Origin: Linnemannia elongata
Taxonomy: Eukaryota > Mortierellomycota > Mortierellomycetes > Mortierellales > Mortierellaceae
Direction: 5' to 3'
DNA: 64,000 nt
NCBI GenBank assembly: GCA_036320915.1
Contig: JAXBDG010000007.1
Location: 1,240,001 to 1,304,000, forward strand
A program made the position numbers and the translations under genes. The first letter of the stretch is position 1, and every line of letters begins with the position of its first letter. A model generated the notes under the pieces. That model made no database searches and was not told the DNA's origin. It worked only from the letters and a program-made list of their open reading frames with translations. Shown here in pieces: positions 33,383-46,500 of this stretch.

Positions 33383-35961
33383 ACAGGAGCCCAAGTCCTA
33401 TGAGGATCATCAAGGATTCTAAACCCATCGCTCCTCCCGCACCCACTTCAGCGCCGGTACCGGTGTTAATACAACCGAAACCGCCAGCACCACCAGCACC
33501 TCTTCCTATCGCCACTTCGGTTCGAACAAGCACACCACCTCCTCCTCCCTCACCCCCACAACAACAGCGCTCATATCTGGACCTCGATGACACCTCGTCT
33601 TTCTCTACACTATCGTCACCTTCCTCTTATTCCCTCTCGCCTCCACCAAGATCAGTACCTTCTTCTCCCGCAAAGGATCTTAGTCCGATCAAGAAGCGAC
33701 GCATGGAGAGCCTTCTTCAGGCAGAGGCGTCATATTCTTCATCTTCATCCCTCTCCAGCCTCTCGCCCGAGCCAAGCGATCACTCTTCGTCAGACAGGGA
33801 ACCTGAAGAAGGCGAAATGTCACCGTCTCCGGCCAGGGAAGAGGGAACAAACACAGCTGCGCAGGGTCGCCCCAAACGCGTGACAGAGGGGTCACCCAAG
33901 AAAGGGTCAGCCTCTCAGCAGGCATTGGAGCTCGAGTTATTTGGAAAAATCCTTAGCAAACCCAAGATCAGCAGTACCACTATTGCCACCGCAGCCACTA
34001 CCACCTCCACCAAAAAAGCGGAAACCAGCAGCAAAAGTAGCAGTATCAATGGCGGGAAACAGAACTCGAATTTGGAGCGCAAGCCTACGTTGACCTCCTC
34101 TATTACCAAAGTCAAGGCTGTGGAGGATACTGACGAGGAAGAATATGGCTCTTTGGGCTCCATTGCTAAGGACGAGCCATCTCTCAACAAACAAAGCAAC
34201 GGGCACTTGGGGGCTAACGGCAAGCGATCTTCGTTGGATAATGTGAGGACATCAAGGGAGATCGTGACCATCAACACCCAGAAGGGTACTGTCACATCCA
34301 AGACTGTCAAGATCTTCCAGAAGCCACCCAAACCTGGCAACGGCACCGCAATCCACCGTCCCTCAAAGAGCTCTTCCAGTGTCAACACATCAAAGGAATC
34401 GTCCCAAAAGCACTCGTCCTCATCAGCCGCAGGGGCAGCTACACGAAGAATGTCAATTCTGCATTCGGACCAAATTGTTGCTGCAGCCATGGGCCGGTAC
34501 AAAAACCGTAAGTGGATCATTTCAAGTGCGTCTTTGCATTGGCTGATCCTCTTTTTTTTATCAATATTTTGACGAACATATGCTCCTCTATGCCTAGATT
34601 TCCATATGCTTGTGGAGGACTCGGATTCAACTGTCGCTTCCAACCCGTCGTCTACTGGAGGCGACTCGATGCACGTATCAGTGGAGTACCCAGGAAAGGA
34701 TTCCAGAGAAAAGTAAGGATCAGATAATTGTCCGAATCACAGGTTTTGATGCATGAATTGGTGTCATCGGCTAACCTAGCATTGCATGGCTCTATTATCA
34801 CCGCGCTTAGATTCACTCTAATGAAACCTTTCTTGAGCAGGTCAAAGACGGAGTCGGACGATAAAGACGAGTATAACCCGATCGAAGACCTCGTTCAGAC
34901 GGTCAAAATTATCATGGAGCACTTTTTCACTCCAGAACAGTACAAGGAGCTCTTTGGAACGGCCAGCGAGGGACTCCATCGCAGTCTGACAAAGTACAAG
35001 AACCGGAAAGACGGCGCACAATTTCTGAAGGCGGTCGAGGAGTTTAACCAGATCATGCGGAAGCAAAAGTCGTTGGGCGCTATTCAGGAGCATGTCCGAC
35101 AATACGGCCACCGCCTTCCATACGACATGGTGGTGCACCTCTTGCAGCAAGTATACTCGCGCACAGTGGCGGCTCGAGCATCGAAGCTGAACCAGTACGA
35201 GGCGTTTTCCAACAATGTTTATGGCGAGATTCTTCCTATTCTGACCAAGGAGTTCATCCAGAGGACTAAGATGGACGAGAGCAAGGTCTTTGTCGATCTT
35301 GGCTGTGGTATTGGGAATGTGGTCTTACAGGTTGCGTTGCAGACAGGAGCAGAGTCATATGGCGTCGAGATTATGGACACCCCCGCCAAGTTTGCCAAAA
35401 AGCAAGCTAGAGAATTCGAAGCGCGCACTCGGTAAGTAGCACCCTTCAGTCGTTATCAAGGTTTGTAATGTTCCATTTCAAAGAGTTTGTTCTAACTGTG
35501 GCTCTTTACGCCTTCACAATCATAGTGCTTTCGGATTGAATCACGGAGCGGTTTCTATGATTCACGGTGACTTTCTGGACACGCCTGGACTGGCAGGAAT
35601 TCTCGCACGCGCGGATGTTGTTCTGGTCAACAACTACGCCTTCAACTCGGCTCTGAACCAGTCTTTGCTTCAGTTGTTTCTGGATCTGAAGGAAGGATGC
35701 AAGATTATCTCGCTGAAAACGTTTGTGTCTTTGGATCACAAGATCAACGTGAGGAACGCAGGAAGTGTCGAGTCGATTCTTCGGGTCAAGAAGTATCCTT
35801 ACTACACTAATGCTGTCTCATGGACACACAACGGCGGAGAGTATTTTATTGCAACGGTGGACCGTACTGCTGTCCAAGCCTTCTGGGAGCGTGCTATGAG
35901 CGACGGCGGCGCTTCACTGGACGATGGCGGTTCCAGACGATCCAGCACCCGTCGACGATAG
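32431..35961 (+). CDS. DOT1: Histone H3-K79 methyltransferase Dot1
   Basis: Exons 32431-34507, 34598-34712, 34811-35431 and 35526-35961, about 1,082 residues. The first ~690 residues are low-complexity: Ser/His-rich, then an RS-repeat block at about 251-320, then Pro- and Ser-rich stretches. The catalytic domain spans about 720-1060: VEYPGKDSREKFTLM, EYNPIEDLVQTV, then the SAM-binding motif VFVDLGCGIGNVVLQVA near residue 890 and the acceptor-pocket motif NNYAFNSALNQSL, ending IISLKTFVS. Dot1 methylates lysine 79 in the H3 globular core, a mark tied to transcription and silencing boundaries. The basic/RS N-terminus could contact nucleic acid, as the basic region of yeast Dot1 does. A second in-frame acceptor at 34840 exists; the one at 34810 keeps the conserved EKF.L segment. 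Confidence 0.93.
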
Positions 35962-36389
35962 AGAGGATCGTAGCGGAATACTTCTTCCTGTTTTTCCGCC
36001 CTACTTTTTACTATTATCATCATTACTATTTTCAAACTTCATTTCACCAACTTTGTTTTTATCATCCCATAGCACCACATTCATGCCGAGGACCGGGCAT
36101 CACATAGATCCTCCCCTTTCTTTGTATTTTACACCGTCTTTTTCTTCTCCTTCCTTTTCTTTGGCCTCATTCAGCCATACATTTCACAGATTCCCATACA
36201 CTTCATTACCATCATTATCATCATTCCGCATCCCATCTTATCCTTTCTTACCCTTTATTATTCTCTTTTCACCACATCTTGCAACAACAAAAAATCCTTA
36301 TTGTCAATAGAAAAATACCTTTGTTTTTTATTTAGGTGTCGTGGGTGATGTTTTTTGTGTTTTATAGAATCTAAAATAATAAAAGAACT
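35962..36389. other. Convergent 3' region of DOT1 and AT-1
   Basis: 428 nt between the two stop codons. It is T-rich and shows no coding potential. It should contain both transcript ends. Confidence 0.5.
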
Positions 36390-36663
36390 CTACTTCTGAT
36401 CCAGTTTCCACTTCTTGGGGCTGAGGGACTCGAGGTAACGGATGGTTGGGGCAATGTAGAAGATGAGGGAGAGGAATCCAAGGAGGACACAGATGGAGCT
36501 GACAAAGTAATAGCCATCCTGCTGCAAGACACACTCGCCTGCCAAATCCTGGCACATCGTCTTTCCTGGCTCTGCCGCGCACGAAAAGTCTATCAGATAT
36601 TAGGAAAGGTGTTCGCGTTAGATTGGATGTTGTCGAAGAATACATGAAACCGAGCTTGATACC

Positions 36664-36706
<43 letters not shown>

Positions 36707-39109
36707 CATCATACCTTGGCCCTTGGCATCGACGACGGAGCAGGTCGAGACAGTAAAGTAATCGACAGCCTCCAGGACAAAGAACCTAGGCCAGGTGCCT
36801 CCAAAGTTGCTGAGAGTGTTCAAGAGCTATAGGCAGAGAGGAGAACGAGTACAACATATCGGTTCGTTAGAAGAAGAAAAAAAAATACAAGTTTTTTTGA
36901 GGAAGGATATGAAATAAAAAAGGGTAGGCATGACTCGTAGGTATAAATGAACTTACAGTCATGTAGGTTCCGCCAATGACGGGATCGGCGATTACGGTCA
37001 TGAAAGCTCCCATACTGACGAATGCCACAGTGCTATTGCGACAAGAATAAAACACAGGGATAGTTAGCGTATGAACTCGCAATGACTATTGATGCTTGAT
37101 TGAGTGTGGCAGAAACGAGCGAAATGAAAAAAAAGCAGGGAAGCGTACCTGGTAAAGGAGGTGGCGACGGTGGTGGCAAGTACCATATAAAAGTAGGTAG
37201 GAGTAACAACACCGTCGGCGGGGAAACCGTAGACCAAGAGCATGGCGATCACACAGCATGCCAAATGAGCAAAGAAAGCCCAGAGCCACTATTAGATGTA
37301 GAGACGAATTGGTTAGCAAGGTTGTTCAAAATCAATCAATGTACGTAGGACGGAGAAGAAAACCGCGAGAAAAAAAAACGTACGGGCTTGAGAGGGCGGG
37401 CACCAGAGCTCCAGCGGACGGCATAGTATCCGAAAATGATCTGGAAGGGGAAATCGATCAAGACGGCCAAGGCCAAGTCCTCCTTGCTGAATCCCTTCTC
37501 GAGCAACTTCAAGGCAGTGACGGCGTCGTTGGCAATAAAGCCAATCTTGGCGGAGAGAAGAACGAGCATGAAGGACTTCATGTGAGGTAACCGAATGATC
37601 TTGAGAATGATCTTGTAGACCGACTTGATACCAATATCATCCTCATCCGAATGAGTGCGCTCCTCCTTCTTCATAAAAATCAACCAGAGAGTAATGGCCA
37701 GGTACATCATGGCCCAAAACTTGAGGTAACCTCCCAGAGGAACCAGTCCAACATCCTGAGGAGTCGTCCTGAAGTACTTGTTACTGAATTCAGACGAGTT
37801 GAAAGCCAGAAAGACGGTGAAGGACAAGAAGTATCCAGTGTTGAGTCCGATCGTCTGAGCAGTCGAGGCATAGGACAGGTTCTCCTTCGACAACAGGGTC
37901 AAAGCCCAGCCGTCAACAGCGATATCCTGAGTCGCGCAGAAAAAGATCAAGATGAAAAAGACGACGGTAAGAGTACCGACGGCGATCTGTTCCTGAGCCA
38001 TCCAGTCCTCGATATGCATGCCGAGCCAGAGAAACATCAATCCTGTGAGGAGCTGAATTGGGACGATCCATGACTTTCTGCGGCCAAGATCCTTGTTGTA
38101 GACGGCGTCGACAATGGGCGACCAGAGGAACTTCATACTGTAGGGGTAATGGGCCAGCGAAAAGATACCGATCTGGGAGTAGCTCATCTTGGCCTTGAGC
38201 AAGAAGGGGATACTTCCGAACGTCAACCCCACAGGCACACCCTGAAGGAGATCTATGTGATGGTAAATTACAATAAGACAGAACGCATAATCGTTTATGC
38301 ATGATTAGTCCTCCTTCCCTCAGAGCACTATTTTTGCGTTCACAATGCATCAAACATTGCTCGATCGTATCATGCCACAGAATAGAGTGGATTGTTTGAA
38401 GGCGGTGTTTGAAGGGAATGGGACAAGGATTTGAGGGTCGCAGAGATTGAGGAGGTTAAGGGAGGTCATCGATAAAAGAACAAAGGGATCATGAAGGACA
38501 AAGCGAGAATGTCGTTGACTTCACTTGGCTGTGCAATTGCCAACTGCCACGACAATAGGGCACGCCGCAAACACAAACACAAACACACTGTTCTTGTGTG
38601 TGGGCAAGAAAAAAAACACCCCACAAGTAGGGTTACGACAGCAAAGAAAAGAAGGAGTAAAACGCTGACAAATGCAGATCTACGGAAGACTGGAGAGGCT
38701 CAATTCAAATGGCGAAGTGTTTCGCAGGAACAAGAACAAGAAACAAGAACGTACATAATATGACCAGGAGGGCAAAGTTCCAGGTATCGGCTCCCGACAA
38801 TGATCCAGATGTCTCCTCGGCGATATCCTTAATCTTGCCATCTTCGTCGTCATCGTTGCTGTTGCTCTTGTTTCGATCGGCCATCATCAACTCCTCACGC
38901 TCGTCGTCGCGCAAGAGGGCGTCGCCTCGCTTCTTCATAGTGAGCATGGCGTCCTTGTTTTCCAGATCGTGCGCAGTCGAGTGACCGTTGGTGTTGGGTT
39001 GTCCGTTTGTCTGGGAGTGGAGTTGCTTCTTGGCGTCTTTGGCTGAAGCTCCAGCGGCAGTAGCGGCAGCGGTCGAGGAGTTCGAGGTCGCCTCGGTCTT
39101 TTTGGACAT
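36390..39109 (-). CDS. Acetyl-CoA transporter AT-1 (SLC33A1 family)
   Basis: Minus-strand exons 39109-38755, 38252-37384, 37288-37149, 37032-36957, 36826-36715 and 36589-36390, 583 residues. The N-terminal ~105 residues are polar and cytosolic-looking. A multi-pass MFS-type membrane domain follows with family motifs LLQGVPVGLTFGSIPFLL, SPIVDAVYNKDLGRRKSW and CATQDIAVDGWALTLL, and later WPRFFVLEAVDYFTV and KTMCQDLAGECV. Animal AT-1 imports acetyl-CoA into the ER lumen for lysine and sialic-acid acetylation; fungal members are less studied. About 11-12 helices are expected. The first intron is 502 nt, the others are 60-120 nt except intron 5, which contains the T42 run. The protein is complete. 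Confidence 0.9.
36665..36706 (+). repeat. Poly-T tract (about 42 nt) in AT-1 intron 5
   Basis: An uninterrupted T run on the plus strand, hence poly-A on the coding strand, a few bases downstream of the intron 5 donor at 36714. Confidence 0.9.
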
Positions 39110-40515
39110 GAGGGAAAAAAAAAAAAAAGATTCTATGGGATGAGATGAGAGAACAAGTGTTAGTTTCTTTAATGAGTCGGAGGGTAAATGAATTTTTTCT
39201 GAGAAAGGAAGGGAAGGAAAGGAAAAGAAAAGAAAGAGATGGAACGAAGGAGGGACGGGAGAGAAAAGGCGATGGGACCTTGACTGAAGAATACAAGGGA
39301 TAGAAAGGGGAAGAACTTTCAGAAAGGGGGCGTTGCTGGTGTGGCGTGAAATGACGAATCAACTGTATGTCCAAGTAGAAAAAGACGGCTGCTTGTTTGA
39401 GGATGGGAGATCAGGTTGTGAAGTGCTGTTAGGTGTGATGACTTACAGAGTGGCGTTGAAGTGATGGAAGAGATGGAGATGAGGAAAGAAAAGAGGAGAG
39501 GATGTAAAGGAAGGAAGGGAAGGAAGGGGGAAAGGGATAGGGAAGGGGAAAGGAAGGGGAGGGATAACAAAGGTGAATATGAGAGTGGCCTGAGAGGAGA
39601 AGAAGAAGAGAAAAGAGGAGAGAATGAAATGCAATCTTCATTGGTACAACAGGGCCTGAGAGTGCAAAGGGAGGGAGGGAGGGTGGCGGGGCTGAATGAC
39701 TTTGAGGAAGAGAGAGAGAGTGCTCTGGCTGGCTGGCAGGCGCTTATTGGATCAGGGCACAAACTAATTCTATTCTCTCTCATTCAGTATATATTGATGT
39801 ATTATTGTTTGTTTAGCAGCAGCCCCACAGCAAATTGCTCCAGCTACAAATAAGTAGATCATCGGTGGTTATGGATGTTCCTGGGTGCAAATCAGCACAG
39901 CCGCTGATCCCGTTCCTGGCAATGATAATGCATTGCCACCAATACATCAGTCTCTGAACAGATGCAGCTTGATCAGTTGTCGCACTTTGTTTGTTTGTTC
40001 CATCAGTGACTGATCGTGTGTGTTCTGTTCTAGTCTTGTGCCTGTGTGCTTTTAAAAAGTACGTCGTGTGTAAAAGTGAATGATTGTTGTGGAGAAGAGA
40101 GCTTGCTTGCTTTCTTAAATTATTCTGGGACCACATGAGTCTCTGTGCAGCTCAAAATAATCAAAATAATCATTTCCCTCCTCCCTCTCCAACGGTCTAC
40201 ACCCTTCTTTCATAAGAATTACTGCTTCCTTTTGGACTGCTTCCTTTTCACACTCTCTCCACCTCCCTGTCCTCACTCCTCCTCCTCCTCCTCCTCCTCC
40301 TCCTCCTCCCTCTCTTTCTCCCTCCGCCCTTCCTTTCTTCTTTTCGTTTTCTTTTTTTTTCCTTCCTTCTATCTTCTTCTTCCCTCCTTCTTCCGCCCTT
40401 CCCTCTTCTCTTCTCCACCACCAATTCCTCTCCCTCCCTCTCCTCCCTCGCCCTCATTACCTTTCTACCTTCCACCTCCTCCCCCCGACTTCGCCTCATT
40501 CATTCACCTCCCCCA
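39110..40515. promoter_or_regulatory. Divergent upstream region of AT-1 and TTC39
   Basis: The left part (39120-39720) is purine-rich on the plus strand, that is pyrimidine-rich on the AT-1 coding strand. The right part (40180-40515) is pyrimidine-rich on the TTC39 coding strand, with a (TCC) repeat at about 40277-40310. The two tracts therefore mirror each other, each ending at its gene. No gene lies between. Confidence 0.45.
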
Positions 40516-43421
40516 ATGGCAAACAAGCCAAACGCCGCCACCATCTCCGGTTCTAATGCTCAACTTGCGGACGATGACGCCACGCTGATGCGACAACTCG
40601 AAGAGGAACTCAAACACACATCCATGGACGACGACGATGGCGTCTCTTCATCCTCTTCATCCGCTTCCATTGCCTCTGCAAAGGTTCAGGCTAACATGCT
40701 CTCTGCGAAGGAACAGGAACTTGCCGGTAAATAGAAAAAGAAAGCCTGCATTGCCATCACGCCTCACTTTCCGCCCCCACAATTTCCTGCCTTATCCTGC
40801 CTTCCCCTGTCAATCAATTGGTCGACATAAAAGAGCTTCTTCGTCTATGAGCCTGTGCTTTCTGCACATCAAAGGACAGCTCGTCAGCCAGTCAACTTGA
40901 AACCCCAACGTTTTTTTTTCTTCTCTTCCAATTCACCCGATTGCAAATGAAGCATGCTTACCAACAGAACGTAAAAAATATGTTCAGTTGACAGGCCTAA
41001 CTAACGTTCCCATCCTTTCATCTGCGCAACTTGCAATACAATGACACCATTTTCTAATAGACCAAGGAATGCTGGATGGAGTTCAGATCTTTTTCGAGAA
41101 CCAGTTTGTTGAAGCACAGCGGATCTTTGCCACTCAGGACCAGGTCAACCCTGTTTACGCCCTCGGTTCAGGAGCCCTAGCATTCATGAAAGGTAATTAG
41201 AGTCAACGAAACAATTACCACACACATATCCGTACGCAGATGACAAGATGAGCATGTGAAGAAAAAAAAAACGAAAGAATTCACCTGGCCAGGGAATGAT
41301 GCAAAATGCAACAGCAGGGCCATATATGAGTGTGAATGTACAAAGCTGCCTGCACATGACGACCGCAGACAAGCAGACAAGCAAAAGTCGAATGGACTGC
41401 GTGAAAAAGAGATACTAATTCACCTGCTGCTTTTCTTACCCCCCTATTATGTCCTTGTATCACCCAAACTTTGGTCGTCTTCCGCTTGCATTATTTTACC
41501 GCTGGGATCGTCTGACCGCCTCATGGAATCATCACGCTATTTCCCACGGACACAAATTTGCCCAACAACAACCACAACAAATCAACTGGAATGATAAACA
41601 GCCTGTATGACATTCAACGAATCCGATATCGCGACGGCCACAAAGCTCCTGCAGCACGCCGAAGCGCTGTGCAATGCGCAGATCCAGGCTGCGCCTAAGA
41701 AGACTGTGCCCCTGATGACTTCTGTCTCGAAGCTGGTTTCTTCAGGATGGAGCTATTTCGGCTACAAGGACACCAACAAATCCAAGAGCAACAGTCCTGC
41801 AGGAACTCCACCACCACCACCACCAAAACATATGACGAACGGCGAAATCAGAGCAAGAGTCATTCGTGCAGAGGGTTTGCTCTTGACTTCTTTGATCCTC
41901 TTGCTTCAGGAAAGCATCATGAGTTACCTCAAGGCGGGTCTTAACTTGCGCAAAGGTAAACCCTTCGCCTTGCATGACTTTATGAACTCATCTGTATGTC
42001 TGGCCTGCATAATGTAACTTGTGACTTATGTGATCGATCACAAATTACTTTTATTGATCGAATATAGGATACAAATCATACGAGAATGTTTGGCTGGAGC
42101 TCAAGTCTATGGGCGATGAGGTCAACACCCTCGTCGACAACAACACTCTTGGAGGCATCCATTTTGGGTAAGCAATTGTTTTGAAGGACAACGACACTGA
42201 CAAACGCATTCTTTCCCACAAAGTATTCACCAAAACTATCGTTATTCAACGTCCTCCTTGTTTAATAGTTTGGGAACAATCAACATTGTGTTGGCGATGA
42301 TGCCGGCCAAGATCTTGCGGATCATCTCCTCGTTCGGATACACAGGCGACAAGGCATTCGGATTCGACTTGGTCTCAAAGGCCATCTCGGGCAAAGGAAT
42401 TCGCTCCCCACTGGGCTCGCTTATGTTCTTGGCCTACTATACCATCCTGGCCGGGTTCGCACCCTCGGTCCTGGGTGAGACCAACATTCCGGTTGCGGAC
42501 AAAATTCTCAAGGACGCCCTTCGGGACTACCGCGAATCGGCTTTTTTCCTTTATTTTGAGGGCCGCAACAGCCGTCTCAAGGGCAACATCAAGGAATCGA
42601 CCGATGCCTTTGAGTTGGCTTCTAGTAAAGCCACAATCGAGTGGGGTTCCGAGTTGCAGAGGTTGTGTGATTATGAGCTCGGATTGAACTGTGCCATTTC
42701 GCTCCAGTGGACGGACGCGATTGTGTACTTTGAGAGGTTGGCCAGGGAGAACTATTGGTCCAAAGCCTTCTTCTTGTACTTCAAGGCGGCGTCGCTTGAG
42801 GCTGCGGGACATAAGAAGGATGCGCTGGCGATCTACCAGTCGATTCCTGGACTCGTGAACCGCAAGTTTGGAGGACGCACTATCCTGGTCGAGCAGTATG
42901 TTACCCGCAAGGTCAAGCTGTTTGAGCAAAACGGATTCGAGGAGACCAACCTCCCCGCACTTGAGATTCTCTTGATCTGGAACGCCTTTGCATCCATGAC
43001 TCCACAGGATCTCGAGACATCGCTCGCCCAAGTCGATGCTCAGATCAGCAAGAACCGTGGTTCGACTGGACTTGACTCTTTGGCGGTCCTCAAGACCATC
43101 AAGGGCGCTATCCTGCACCAACTAGGTCGTCATAAGGAAGGTTCCGAATGTTTGACCTGGGTGATGGACCTGCCCGCTGGAAAGATTATCGAGGAGAAGT
43201 GGGTGGTTCCATTTGCATGCTGGGAGGCTGGTGTTGGAAGCTGGATGGAAGATAAGGATCTGCAGGGTGATAGTCGTTGGACAAGAGCCAAGGGGTTCTG
43301 GGACAAGGCGATGGGGTTCTCGGGGTACGAGTTTGAGTTCCGGTTGTCGGTTCGGATTCATGCCGCCATGATGCGTATTAACGACATGGTTGAGCAGCAG
43401 AAGTTGAAGGCCTTCCACTAG
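40516..43421 (+). CDS. TTC39/Iml2-family tetratricopeptide protein
   Basis: Exons 40516-40726, 41061-41192, 41602-41955, 42068-42167 and 42269-43421, 649 residues. Family features: GVQIFFENQFVEAQRIFATQ followed by YALGSGALAFMK, then INIVLAMMPAKILRIISSFGY, a highly typical TTC39/Iml2 core segment, and repeated TPR-like helices to the end (YFEGRNSRLKGNIKESTDAF, IVYFERLARENYWSKAFFLY). The first exon is acidic and serine-rich. Yeast Iml2 is implicated in clearing inclusion bodies with lipid droplets; human TTC39 paralogues bind chromatin factors or lipids, so the exact role here is open. The start follows a pyrimidine-rich leader. It converges on the Kelch-BTB gene with 145 nt between the stops. 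Confidence 0.9.
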
Positions 43422-43566
43422 ATTTTTTTTTGTATTATTAGAATAGACTGTTCGAACAAATATTTACAGGTTGTTTTTGTGTTGGCAAAAATAAAAAAAA
43501 AAAAACGAGTTATTATTTGTACAAAAAAGGAGGGCGATGAAAAACAAGATTTTTTTTCACAAATAT

Positions 43567-46500
43567 CTAGAATCCTGCGCTCTTCATAAGATCGGCACCG
43601 CTTAAAGTCGGTTTAGGCGGCTTCATCTTACTCTTCAAACTCTTCTTCTCCTTCTCCTTCTCCTTCTCGGTCTTCTTATTATTCCCACTACTACTACCAC
43701 TGCTTCCAGATTTGACACTCTCAACAATCGACCCATCAGTATTCCCCCGGATCTTGGACGGTGCGGGGGCCTTGGCTCCACCAAAGTGATAATCCAATGC
43801 TCCAGAGACGACAGCAGCGCTTGGGAGGACATCTCCACGGAGTTGTTGTTGCTTTTGGAGGTACCGCTGGTGTTGGAGTCGATGTTGTTCGAGCATGAGC
43901 ATCTCTTGGCCACGCATATGTTCTTGCTCCAGTTGGTACTGCTGTTGTTGGATGAACTCCTGTTGAGCCAACTGGTGCTGGTGGACTTGTTGTTCCATGT
44001 CGTACTGCATCTGCATCTGGAGTCGTTTCTTGGCCTGGAGTGTCCGGTCGTCCAGCTGGTAGTCGTCATAGATGGGTTGGGATGTGAAGGGGTGTTGTTG
44101 GAAGGACGGTGACAGGGGTGATGGGTAGGCCGTCTGATATTGAGATCCGCCTTGAGGGTACGTTGGTGAAGCGAGAGGAGAAATGGGCTGATTCTGGTAT
44201 GCGCCTCCTGCTCCTTGATGATGAGTTGGTGGCAAGGGTGCTGCTCGGGTAGGTCGCAGGACAGAATTGCCATTAGGTGAGGAAAGGAACAAGGGTTGCT
44301 GTTGCTGTTGCATCTCGTCGACTTCCTGAATCATCGAGGGCATCAATCGTTGACCGCCATTGTACTGCTGCAGAAGGTTGTCGCGGACGTGGCCTCCATC
44401 GGTGCTGATACTGTCTCGAGAGGCGGCACGTCGGTGGGTAGGCGGGTACGGCACCTTGGTGGTTGGAGGTGGAGGGGCGCGCATACTGTTGGACCGAGCA
44501 ATACCTGCAGGAACAGGTGGAAGTTCCTTGGGCTCCGTAGCCGCAGGGAGAGTCTGAACAGCCAATCCGATAGCTCTTGCCTGAAGACCAAGTTCACCAG
44601 CCATCAACGCCGTGCTGTAGATACGGATGGGGTTCAAGTGGACCGATTGGTGCAAGATATCCATGGTGAGTGCATAGAGACCATTGAGCTCGTAGCGCCG
44701 GGCAAGGATCAATAGATAGTCGGCCATACCAGCCGAGATGGTTGTGGGAAGACTGCCGGTGTAGAGGTACTGTAGGAAGAGTGGTACCACGTCATCGGGG
44801 ACGGGCAAGATCAAGATCAAAGGTGTCACATAAGGGGGAGACAACAGCATGGTCGAGAACTCGGGCCAACGAGCAGCAAGCACAGTCGAGTTAGCTCCAA
44901 AGAGCGTACCAGTCGCCGAGCAGACTTGCATGTCGCTCAAGCTGGGTCTCGACAACAGCTCCAATCCAAGATCTTGTGCATCCTTCGAGAACGAAGGGAT
45001 GGGTCGCTCGTACATGCCGTAGGCCTGCAAGTTGACCATCATGATGTGATCGTGGTGCTGGAGACGATTGGCGTAGTCTTCGTCGGCGTTGGACCCTTGG
45101 TTGCCAAAGATGAGCAGTGTTCCTGTAGCAGGGTGGAGCAAAGTGCGGCTCCAGGAACCCGTCTCGAGGATGTTGTCGGTCGAGAGCTGCTCCCACTTGT
45201 AGTGGGTGAGGTTGAAGGCGTAGATGGCTAGAGTGGGTTTCTTGCCGGGCAGGATGAGGGTACCTGTGAGGATCAGCTGGTTTTGGTAGACATGTCCTTG
45301 AGGGAAGCGAAGACCGGGTGGGAGCTCGTGACCCATCATGGCCAGAGCTTGGGTCTTTTCGACCAATGAGAAGGATGGAGGAGGTGCCGGGGTGGAGGCA
45401 GGTGTGGAGGAGGGGTCTTCCATGGCGGTGGCGGGGTGGGTGTAGTGTGGGGTGATGACCTTGAAGTCCCGCTGAAGGTTCTTGAAATCATAGTTCGAAT
45501 AAAGATAGATCGACGGCACATCCCGACCTGTCCTGAACGCTGGTGTAAGTTCGCCACTCATCAGTCTCTCCGAATTTTTGCGTTTGTTTGGGAGGGGTTG
45601 TTGTTGCTCGTCTGAGCCTCTGTCCGGTGTGTCATCTCCTCTCGAGGAAGCTGTTGTTGAGCTTGGCGCAGATATACGGCCACTGAGCACCATTGAAATA
45701 CTTGCCATCGCATCAATGGGACCCGAGTCCGTCGAGGGCCAGGAGAGGTTGGCCGATGTCTGCGGAGAAGATGCGGCGGCCGAGGGGAACGAGGGTGACG
45801 CTGGGGCGACAGAGCTAGCCGATTGCTTGCCGGGACCAGTGGCGGCAATGGTTCGGTAGGAACCGCACTGGCCAATGGACTGGATAGAGGCGACCCACTC
45901 CCAGGTGTGGAGGTCCAGAACACAGGCATCTTCGACATAGGCCTTGGCCGTGTCTGTTCCTCCAATGACGACCAGATAGTGGTCCAAAATCGTTGCCATA
46001 TGTGCCCAGCGGGGTTTGGGAGAATGCGCATTGACCTGAGGGTGTTTTTGTTGCCAGCGCTGAGTAACAATATCGAAGACATGGAGATCATTTAGTGCGG
46101 CCATGACGTTTTGGCTCCCGTCGTCCTCGCCGCCCTCCTCCTTCTTGTCTTTTACGGGGTTGCTATCGCCTCCATTATTGCTGCTGTTGTAGCCCTTGCC
46201 CATGCCGCCAAAGAGAATCAATGATGTACCAAAGGCATTGAGCGTGTGAAAGTACCGAGGGCTGGGTGGGACCGATATAGGGTCCGAAAGTGTGCCAGTG
46301 TGAGTCTCCTCAACCGGGTCAGTCGTCAACGAGAGCGACAGCATCGCAGAGGGGTCGCTCCCACCCTCGGTTTCAGAGTCGGCAAAGTTGTACTCCGACG
46401 AGACGTCGTGGAGAGTCTCCCAGAACCCGGTCTCGACGTCAAGAACATAGTGACCATTTGTCAAGTCGCGGTTCTCGAGTCGGCCACCAAAGCAGTGGAG

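Noticed and set aside
42375..43121. Minus-strand open frame of 248 codons opposite TTC39
   Set aside because: It overlaps the well-supported TTC39 exon 5 and has no recognisable motif.
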